From Ferruginibacter sp. (GTDB lineage: Bacteria > Bacteroidota > Bacteroidia > Chitinophagales > Chitinophagaceae), in contig JANXOQ010000356.1 of the NCBI GenBank assembly GCA_025357775.1, forward strand, positions 1 to 7,862: 7,862 bases of DNA. The letters are read 5' to 3'. Positions 1 through 6,316 of this stretch are shown here, piece after piece (position 1 is the stretch's first letter; each line of letters opens with the position of its first letter). The notes below the pieces were generated by a model, which was given only the letters and a program-made list of their open reading frames with translations, had not been told where the DNA came from and did no database searches. A program made the position numbers and the translations under genes.

Positions 1-1
1 T

Positions 2-3000
2 GGAGCTATAGAATTTGGATTAACCACAGCACAGCTGGCCGCAGGTATTGGTAGTTTAACTTTAAATGCAAAAGCTCCGTTTGGCGCACCTGATGTAGGT
101 AAATTAGTTTTATACGTAAATGGAAATTATATAGATACGAAAGTTACTACTGGTGCTACAACCTCAGATATAGTTTTTTATACTTGGAGTAATATTGATA
201 TTCCTACTTTAAGCACTGTTGTAATTAAACAAACGGCTACAGACGCTAGTATTACTATTGATGATATTTCTTGGACTTCCTATAATTGCGCTTACCCACC
301 AAACCCAATAAACCCAAGTCTTCTTTCTCCCGCTCTAAATCCATCTTGTGGTCCTGCAGTATTAGCTGCTTTTGATTATCCACCTGGTGTAATATACTAT
401 TGGCAGGATACTACAGAATTTGGCACTTCTACTTTAAATCCTACTATTTCTAATTTTCCTGTCCCGGTTACTGGTGTTTATTATGTAAGGTCACAAAATA
501 CTGCAGGTTGTTGGAGTCTTGGTAGTGGTAGGTTGGATGTTACAATTAATGTTCCAGTAAGTATCACCACACAACCTATTACATCTATCCAATCTGTGTG
601 TTCAGGTGGGGTTCTATCTTCTTTAAATGTAATAGCCTCAGGCACTACACTCACCTACCAATGGTACAGCAATAGCTTACCAAGTAATAGCGGTGGCATT
701 TTAATAGCTGGTGCAACAAATGCGACGTATGCCCCATCAAACACCTTGGTTGGTACAAACTATTATTATTGTATTGTATCGGGGGCAGTACCATGCACTT
801 CAGTTACAAGTAATATATCAGGAAGTATAACGGTAAATGCACCTGCAAACCCTGCTGGTACAATTAGTGGCATTACGCCATCTTGCGGTAGCACTTTACT
901 CAGTTATTCTAACCCAGCTGCAACTGCGTATTGGCAAAATAGTGCAAGCGGTACAAGTATAGCAAATCCAACAACTACGGGGCTTACAGTTGCCACAACT
1001 GGCAATTATTTTGTAAGAGTTTTTGATAATACTTGCTGGAGTGTTGGTAGCACAGCGGTATTTGCTGTTACTATAAATACAAACCCAACTATTTCTGTAC
1101 AACCAACAAACCAAACAGTATTTGCACCTGCTACAGCTACTTTTGGTGTAATGGCTGCTAATGCTGCAAGCTACCAATGGCAAGTAAATACGGGTAGTGG
1201 TTTTGTAAATGTTAGTACAGGCACAGGCGGTTCTACAGCAAGTTATACTATTGCTGCTACTACCACTGGTATGAATGGGTATGTATATAAATGTATAATA
1301 AATGGTAGTGCTCCATGTGGTACTATTTCCTCTGTATCTGCTACACTTACAATATCATCAGGACCATGTTTAAATGAAGGTTTTGGACTTGGCGCTTCTG
1401 CACCATCTGGTTGGGTTTTTACTAACATTGCTGGTACTTATACTACTGCTACTAATTCTGGTTTATCCGCACCATCCTTACAATTTGATGCTACAAACGA
1501 TAGGGTACAAACTCCTACACTTACAAATCCTTCCGAATTGTCGTTTTGGATAAAAGGGCAAGGTACAAATGCAGCATCTAAATTATTAGTAGAAGGTTTT
1601 AATGGGATTACTTGGGTATTTATAGAAAATATTACACCACCACTTCCTGCAGCTGGCACTACGTATACATACAATGCAAGCACTACACCAGTTTTGCCTG
1701 CAGCACTTACACAATTTAGGTTTACTTACACAAAAAGTATGGGTAATTTGGCTTTTGACGATGTGAAAGTTTTTTGCAATGCATCATGCCCAGCTTCCAC
1801 CACTATTACTGCTTTACTACCAACTACAGGCCCTGCCAATACAAGGGTTACTATTACTGGTACTGGCTTTACAAATACATCGGTAGTAAAATTTGGCTCT
1901 ACAACTGCCGTTTCTACTTATAAAAACGCTACAACTATAGAAGCTATTGTACCAACAGGTATTGCAACAGCTACAGATGTAATTGTATCCAATGCATCTG
2001 GTTGTTATAATAGCATTCCATTTACAGGGTTTACCCTCATTACTACCAGTGGTAGCTGTAGTGGCATAAGTGATTTAATAATTTCTGAAATTTATGACCC
2101 TACAAGTGGCAACAATCATTACATAGAAATATATAATGGTACGCTAAATGTTATAAATTTAGATGGGCCAGATTATGAACTTAGTGTTGTAGATAACCCA
2201 GGAAATAATATTACAACTTGGAATATTAGCGGATCAATAGCACGAGGGCAAGTAATTGTATACTATGCAGGTGGTAATGGTGGTTTGGCAAATGGTACAC
2301 AAGCAAATAATGGAGTAGGGTTTAACGATGGTTTTGATGAAATTAGATTGTTAAAAAATGGGGTTGTTTTAGATAGGGTAATAGCACCTAATGAGATAAG
2401 TTTTACCGTAAAAAGAAATACAAATATTACAGCACCTAATGCAACATATACGGCTGCTGAATGGACAGTATTGTCTACAGAATCAACAAGTGACATTGCA
2501 TTATTTAATGCTGTTGCGCCAATTTATGTAGCAACTAACCCTGTAGACCAAGGATGCACTTTTTCTATGAACATATCTGCAAATGGTGCACCTACTTCCT
2601 ACAAATGGAAATTTTTTAATACCACTACAAATACTTGGGATTATGTAAGTGCCGATGGTGCAAGCTCTAATCTTGCACCTGCATTTATAGCAGGCTCCAC
2701 CTCTTCTAATCTTACTATTACTGGAGATATAAGTGCATTATACAAAGTTCAATTTTATTGTGAAATAGCAAAAGCAGGTTGTACAAATGCAAGCTATGCA
2801 GCTGAATATGGCTATAGCTCAAAAGCTTATTACAAATCTAACGTAACCACAGGTAATTGGACAAGCCCAGCAAGCTGGCTTATGAGTGATGATAATATTA
2901 CCTATGTACCTTCATGTTCTTATCCTAGTGCAAAAAATTCTGACCAAGTTATTATTAAAAATGGGCATAAAATAACATTTGCAGTAAGTGGTTTAGTGCT

Positions 3001-5647
3001 TGAAGAAAGTAAAGTAACAATAGAAAGTGGAGGTGAATTTGAACTAGGAACTAGTGCACAAATAAAATTTTTAAACAAACAAGTAGGTGCAGATTTTTTA
3101 ATAAATGGGTTATTTACCGACAGATCATCAGCTAGTAATGGCATTGATTTTGAAGTAGGTGCTAGCTGGAATATAGCATCTAATGCTACCATTGTAAAAA
3201 CAAATGGTTCTTCTGTAAATACGTATCTGTCATACTATGAAGGAGGAATAAGCACTATACCAGCAACTGCAAATTGGATATTTAGATACAGCGGTGTTGG
3301 AACAGTAGCAGTTACGACCACTCAAATGTTTTATCCAAATCTTACTTTTGAAAGTGTAAGCGGGGCTCGTAATGCCAGTGGCACGGCGGAAAAATTTTCA
3401 GGCTCGGTAGGTGGTTTTGCTACAGTAAAGGGAAATTTAGATATAGGTGGCACACAAGGCTTAGGTACATACACATTATACAATGAAAATACCAATGCGC
3501 AAGCCATGCTTATAAATGGTAATTTAATAGTGAGGTCAGGCAGCACTTTAAGCAATGGTACATCTTTAAGTGGAACTGGTTTTGAAGTGAAAGGAAATGT
3601 AACAGTTGATGGTACATTTAATGTAAATACCAATGCAAATGGGTTATTAATTTTATCTGGCTCTACTGCACAAACCATAGCAGGTAGTAATGTGGTAGCA
3701 AATAATATGAACGTTCAAAATTGTACCATCACAAATACTGTGGGCATTACACAAAATAAGGACTTTAATATATTTGGCACAAACACTTTTGGAGTTAATA
3801 GCAAATTAGATTTTGGTACTGGTGTAATTTCATTAAAAAGTAATGCTACAAAAACGGCTAATGTAGCCGCAGTGCCTACATCTGCAAGTATAACTTACAC
3901 AGGGCAAGGGCGTTTTTCTGTAGAGCGTTACCTACGTCCATACAAAGCTTGGCGTTTTTTAGCTACTCCATTTCAGCTTGATGCAACCACTAAAGTAAAA
4001 TCAGAATGGCAAGAAGCTGGAAACGCAACTGTAGGCTTTGGTACACAAATAACTGGTCCTGGTGGTGCTGCTATGGGTATGGATGAGACGTCGCAAAGAG
4101 CATCTATGAAATCGTACGACATGGTTTTGGATAATTTTATAAATGTTACAAATACCAATACAGCTAATATTATAAATAAAGAAGGATATTTTGTATTTGT
4201 AAGAGGCGATAGAACTGTTGCTAACGGAGGTACTACTGGCTCAACCACCCTTCGTATAAAAGGAAAAATACTTACAGGAGACCAGCCATATACTGTTGTT
4301 GCTAATAAATATTTATCTATTGGAAACCCATATCCTTCACAAATAGATTTTAAGCAAGTAGTTATACCGGCTGGTGTAGAAGGCAGCTACACCGTGTGGA
4401 ATGCTAACCCAGTTGGAACATTATATAACGCTGGTAAATATGAGCAGCGTATAAAAAATATTAGTACAGGTGATTATGAATATCTAGGCACAGCACAAAA
4501 TAATATAGAAAGTGGGCAAGGGTTTTTTATACAAGGCAGTACTGGTGGCGGCGGTACAATTATTTTAAAAGAAGCTTTTAAAACTAATGGAAGTAACCTA
4601 GCAAGCAGGGCTGGTGTACAAAGCAGGGCTGGCAGTACTTTACCAACTTTACAAATAAATTTATTTGCAAAAGATATAGATGGTAGTTATCTAAAAGCTG
4701 ATGCTGCTTTTCAAAATTTTGATGCTGGTTTTAATACAGAAGTAGATAATATGGATGTACGTAAAATTATGAATGCAATTGATAATATTTCAATAACTAA
4801 ATTGAATAATAAATTAATTGCAGAAAGAACAAAATCCTTGGAAACTTCTGATACTATTTTCTTACACCTGTCAGCTACCCGGGAGGCAGCATATCAATTT
4901 TTGATAGACCCATCTGCGTTGGGCAATATTGGTTTAGAAGCATATTTGCAAGATAAATTTTTGCAAACAAGCACGGCTGTAAGTCTTTTAGATAGTACCC
5001 TTATTAATTTTAATATAACAAATAATGTTGCAAGTAAGGCAGTTGATAGATTTATAATAGTATTTAAACAAACTGCTACTACAAGTTTTACAACAATAGC
5101 TGCAAAAAGAAATATTGATAAAACAATAACAATAAACTGGAATGTAGCAAACGAAAAAAATGTAAGCAATTATGTGGTAGAACAAAGTGAAGATGGAATA
5201 AATTTCACTGAATTGCCTTCAAAAATTACTCCAATATCAAACACTAATGGTAATGTAGCTTATACTAAAATAGATGCGGCTAGTAAGGCTGCTAATTGGT
5301 ATAAAGTAAAAATAAACAATGGCAATAATAGTGTAAAATACTCAGCAATAGCCATGGTAGCTGCTATAAAAGAAGCTGTAGAGACCAACACTCCAACTGT
5401 CTCCATAGAGCCTAATATTGTTTTAAATGGTAGTATAAATTTAAGATTTCAAAATAAAGAACTGGGAAACTATTCTGTAAATGTGTACAATGCAATTGGA
5501 CAAAAAATAAAGGAAATAACAGTGCAGCTGCTTACAAATAATAAGTTGTTTGTAATAAATGTTGGAGAAATTGCTAAAGGAAAGTATTTTTTGAAATTAG
5601 AAAATATTAAAGGAGATAAAACTGTAGTAGATTTTATAGTGAAATAG
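2..5647 (+). CDS. Giant multidomain T9SS-secreted surface protein, 5'-partial (C-terminal 1881 residues)
   Basis: The frame is open from base 2, so the gene begins upstream of the window; the TTG at 533 is an internal Leu codon, not a start. Domains by visible residue number (1 = codon at base 2): 1-96 end of a jelly-roll, choice-of-anchor-like domain closing in IDDISW; 113-192 and 292-368 paired Ig-like modules (PSCG...YWQ...YYVR...CWS); 188-281 and about 364-454 further Ig-like domains with YQWY and YQWQ cores; 456-592 a second jelly-roll domain closing in LAFDDVKVFC; 599-680 TIG/IPT; 691-836 lamin-tail domain (DLIISEIYDP, HYIEIYN); about 843-940 Ig-like; 941-1300 a beta-rich, probably beta-helical stretch; then the conserved RFSVERYLRPYKAWRFL block at 1304-1320 and SGQGFFIQG; 1699-1786 fn3-like; 1797-1881 type-A T9SS sorting domain. 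No catalytic motif was seen, so an adhesin or surface-layer role is inference. TAG at 5645 is followed at once by in-frame TGA. Confidence 0.93.
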   Translation, partial: GAIEFGLTTAQLAAGIGSLTLNAKAPFGAPDVGKLVLYVNGNYIDTKVTTGATTSDIVFYTWSNIDIPTLSTVVIKQTATDASITIDDISWTSYNCAYPPNPINPSLLSPALNPSCGPAVLAAFDYPPGVIYYWQDTTEFGTSTLNPTISNFPVPVTGVYYVRSQNTAGCWSLGSGRLDVTINVPVSITTQPITSIQSVCSGGVLSSLNVIASGTTLTYQWYSNSLPSNSGGILIAGATNATYAPSNTLVGTNYYYCIVSGAVPCTSVTSNISGSITVNAPANPAGTISGITPSCGSTLLSYSNPAATAYWQNSASGTSIANPTTTGLTVATTGNYFVRVFDNTCWSVGSTAVFAVTINTNPTISVQPTNQTVFAPATATFGVMAANAASYQWQVNTGSGFVNVSTGTGGSTASYTIAATTTGMNGYVYKCIINGSAPCGTISSVSATLTISSGPCLNEGFGLGASAPSGWVFTNIAGTYTTATNSGLSAPSLQFDATNDRVQTPTLTNPSELSFWIKGQGTNAASKLLVEGFNGITWVFIENITPPLPAAGTTYTYNASTTPVLPAALTQFRFTYTKSMGNLAFDDVKVFCNASCPASTTITALLPTTGPANTRVTITGTGFTNTSVVKFGSTTAVSTYKNATTIEAIVPTGIATATDVIVSNASGCYNSIPFTGFTLITTSGSCSGISDLIISEIYDPTSGNNHYIEIYNGTLNVINLDGPDYELSVVDNPGNNITTWNISGSIARGQVIVYYAGGNGGLANGTQANNGVGFNDGFDEIRLLKNGVVLDRVIAPNEISFTVKRNTNITAPNATYTAAEWTVLSTESTSDIALFNAVAPIYVATNPVDQGCTFSMNISANGAPTSYKWKFFNTTTNTWDYVSADGASSNLAPAFIAGSTSSNLTITGDISALYKVQFYCEIAKAGCTNASYAAEYGYSSKAYYKSNVTTGNWTSPASWLMSDDNITYVPSCSYPSAKNSDQVIIKNGHKITFAVSGLVLEESKVTIESGGEFELGTSAQIKFLNKQVGADFLINGLFTDRSSASNGIDFEVGASWNIASNATIVKTNGSSVNTYLSYYEGGISTIPATANWIFRYSGVGTVAVTTTQMFYPNLTFESVSGARNASGTAEKFSGSVGGFATVKGNLDIGGTQGLGTYTLYNENTNAQAMLINGNLIVRSGSTLSNGTSLSGTGFEVKGNVTVDGTFNVNTNANGLLILSGSTAQTIAGSNVVANNMNVQNCTITNTVGITQNKDFNIFGTNTFGVNSKLDFGTGVISLKSNATKTANVAAVPTSASITYTGQGRFSVERYLRPYKAWRFLATPFQLDATTKVKSEWQEAGNATVGFGTQITGPGGAAMGMDETSQRASMKSYDMVLDNFINVTNTNTANIINKEGYFVFVRGDRTVANGGTTGSTTLRIKGKILTGDQPYTVVANKYLSIGNPYPSQIDFKQVVIPAGVEGSYTVWNANPVGTLYNAGKYEQRIKNISTGDYEYLGTAQNNIESGQGFFIQGSTGGGGTIILKEAFKTNGSNLASRAGVQSRAGSTLPTLQINLFAKDIDGSYLKADAAFQNFDAGFNTEVDNMDVRKIMNAIDNISITKLNNKLIAERTKSLETSDTIFLHLSATREAAYQFLIDPSALGNIGLEAYLQDKFLQTSTAVSLLDSTLINFNITNNVASKAVDRFIIVFKQTATTSFTTIAAKRNIDKTITINWNVANEKNVSNYVVEQSEDGINFTELPSKITPISNTNGNVAYTKIDAASKAANWYKVKINNGNNSVKYSAIAMVAAIKEAVETNTPTVSIEPNIVLNGSINLRFQNKELGNYSVNVYNAIGQKIKEITVQLLTNNKLFVINVGEIAKGKYFLKLENIKGDKTVVDFIVK
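338..577 (+). repeat. Ig-like module copy A (PSCG...CWS) within the giant protein
   Basis: Encodes visible residues 113-192. It runs PSCG, then YYWQ, FGTS, TGVYYVR and GCWSLGSG, and ends in a VTIN...QP linker. The same landmarks recur in the same order at 875-1105, which identifies an internally duplicated module. It resembles the Ig-like repeats common in Bacteroidota cell-surface proteins. Two conserved cysteines (in PSCG and CWS) could form a disulfide after export; that is inference. Confidence 0.75.
875..1105 (+). repeat. Ig-like module copy B (PSCG...CWS) within the giant protein
   Basis: Encodes visible residues 292-368: PSCG, AYWQ, SGTS, TGNYFVR, TCWSVGS, then VTIN...QP. It is the partner of copy A, slightly shorter through small deletions before YWQ and before CWS. 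A different Ig-like domain with a YQWY core lies between the two copies, so the duplication unit may be a two-domain block. DNA identity is only partial, so this is not a recent copy. Confidence 0.75.
4603..4632 (+). repeat. 12-bp in-frame direct repeat giving two SRAG motifs
   Basis: AAGCAGGGCTGG occurs at 4603-4614 and again at 4621-4632, a period of 18 bases (6 codons), encoding SRAGVQSRAG. It lies in the linker between the SGQGFFIQG block and the next beta domain of the giant protein. It looks like a small tandem duplication in a flexible linker. Confidence 0.8.
5390..5644 (+). other. Type-A T9SS C-terminal sorting domain of the giant protein
   Basis: The last 85 residues read as a small beta-sandwich with the usual landmarks of the Por-secretion tail family: a degenerate EPN start in place of the common YPNP, SINLRF, the central YSVNVYNAIGQ strand, an AKGKYFLKL strand and a closing VVDFIVK. 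In characterised T9SS substrates this domain directs outer-membrane translocation, is removed by the PorU sortase, and the mature protein is often attached to A-type LPS. The match is by pattern recognition; no profile search was run. Confidence 0.88.
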
Positions 5648-5658
5648 TGATTGAGTTT

Positions 5659-5673
5659 ATAGTATTGTACTAT
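5659..5673 (+). other. Small AT-rich hairpin just after the giant-protein stop
   Basis: ATAGTA (5659-5664) and TACTAT (5668-5673) are perfect inverted arms around a TTG loop, starting 11 bases past the stop codon. TTT at 5656-5658 can pair with AAA at 5678-5680 across a bulge. There is no T-run directly after it, so it is a poor terminator on its own but could protect the mRNA 3' end. Confidence 0.4.
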
Positions 5674-5697
5674 TTATAAAATCATTTTAAAACAGTT
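5661..5697 (+). repeat. Imperfect direct repeat, copy 1
   Basis: AGTATTG, then TACTAT, then AAATCA, TTT and AACAGTT occur in the same order as in copy 2 at 5783-5818, with small insertions and substitutions. The two copies start 122 bases apart and flank the candidate terminator hairpin at 5743-5779. Confidence 0.5.
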
Positions 5698-5742
5698 ATT
5701 ATCACTTGTAAATTAAGTTTAGTCCATTGTTTGAAAAATTAC

Positions 5743-5779
5743 AAATCTCAGCTTGAGCTTGTCGAAAGTGGATTTTTTT
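5743..5779 (+). terminator. Candidate rho-independent terminator of the giant-protein gene, with GAGCTTGTCGA loop
   Basis: AAATC-CA-CTT (5743-5754, with single-base bulges at T5748 and G5751) pairs with AAG-TG-GATTT (5766-5775), giving a ten-pair stem around an 11-base loop. The run of seven T ends at 5779. It begins 95 bases after the stop codon. The other strand is also T-rich beyond the stem, so it could work in both directions. The GAGCTTGTCGAAAG core is more GC-rich than its surroundings and resembles a dispersed repeat I recall from bacterial genomes (CTTTCGACAAGCTCA on the other strand). Confidence 0.5.
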
Positions 5780-5782
5780 ATG

Positions 5783-5818
5783 AGTATTGGGTACTATGAA
5801 ATCACTTTGACAACAGTT
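5783..5818 (+). repeat. Imperfect direct repeat, copy 2
   Basis: Counterpart of the copy at 5661-5697: AGTATTG, two extra G, TACTAT, AAATCA, TTT, AACAGTT. Its GTACTAT (5791-5797) also has a perfect inverted partner, ATAGTAC at 5822-5828, with a 24-base spacer, so a hairpin could form here as well. Confidence 0.5.
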
Positions 5819-5898
5819 CATATAGTACAATTTATATTTTATAAAGGGTATTTTAATGCAAACTTTGTAATAGAGTAAATGAGATAGCAGTAAGTAAG

Positions 5899-5991
5899 TT
5901 TAATAGGAATATCCAACTTTAAAGGAGTAGAATTTAATAGTCGTAATCAATTGATAAGTAATCAGAAATATTCTACTGCTAGCCTATTAAA
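5899..5991. repeat. Nested inverted repeat (93 bp) in the convergent gap
   Basis: The outer arms TTTAATAGG (5899-5907) and CCTATTAAA (5983-5991) are perfectly complementary over 9 bp. The inner arms AGTAGAAT (5926-5933) and ATTCTACT (5970-5977) match over 8 bp. The centre carries the 10-bp palindrome ATCAATTGAT (5946-5955), flanked by direct repeats of GTAATCA (5943-5949 and 5958-5964). The inner arms and the palindrome are almost concentric. It could be a structured 3' RNA, a small degenerate palindromic element or a protein-binding site; the sequence does not decide. Confidence 0.5.
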
Positions 5992-6257
5992 TCGGCTGTT
6001 GCATTTTGGTATTCTAATATCCTTAAGTTCTTATTGCAAAAAATTTTTTGTTAAATCAAGATTATGAATTAGGTAAATTAAAGAAATTAATTTTAGCTTG
6101 AAACTCAATATTGAATAAGGTTTCATAGAAACTTTACATTGTTGTAAATTGATAATCATTTACTGATACCTGTTTTGTTTCAAATGCGTAAATTAGGTTT
6201 AATGGTTTTAACCATACCATCATAAAGTTTTTTATATCAACTTTTGCAAATGCCACA

Positions 6258-6293
6258 ATAAAAAATCCCCATTCATATTTTTGAATGGGGATT
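6258..6293 (-). terminator. Strong rho-independent terminator of the OmpA-family gene
   Basis: AATCCCCATTC (6264-6274) and GAATGGGGATT (6283-6293) form an 11-bp perfect stem with four consecutive G-C pairs around an 8-base loop. On the minus strand the stem runs into a U-tract (A-run 6260-6265 on the plus strand). It lies 23 bases past the stop codon of the minus-strand gene. The plus strand downstream of the stem (TTCTTTATTTATTTT) is also T-rich, so it may also stop read-through from the left. Confidence 0.92.
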
Positions 6294-6316
6294 CTTTATT
6301 TATTTTAAATTTAGTA

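Larger units (their letters stand above)
5648..6316. other. Long convergent intergenic region without a credible gene
   Basis: This 669-bp gap separates the 3' ends of the two genes. It is very AT-rich and all frames are frequently interrupted. It holds the hairpins and repeats listed separately, plus short perfect palindromes at 6037-6050 (CAAAAAATTTTTTG), 6084-6093 (AAATTAATTT), 6105-6114 (TCAATATTGA) and 6202-6215 (ATGGTT, two bases, AACCAT). I see no tRNA-like fold and no start codon leading into a convincing protein. Confidence 0.7.

Noticed and set aside
896..5185. Several minus-strand reading frames of 61-115 codons
   Set aside because: All are antisense shadows of the giant-protein gene, which has continuous, domain-rich coding sequence on the plus strand.
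533..5647. TTG at 533 as the start of the giant protein
   Set aside because: The same frame is open back to base 2 and encodes recognisable domain sequence (ending IDDISW, then PSCG...CWS), so the true start is outside the window.
5899..5991. Integron attC site or MITE
   Set aside because: There is no attC core-site pair (RYYYAAC/GTTRRRY arrangement), no integrase, no adjacent cassette and no clear target-site duplication, so only the inverted-repeat structure is claimed.
5840..6035. Minus-strand open stretches in the gap (for example one encoding RFNRLAVEYF), possibly a decayed gene
   Set aside because: They are short, broken by stops, lack a start codon with context, and I do not recognise any family; reported only as part of the unexplained gap.
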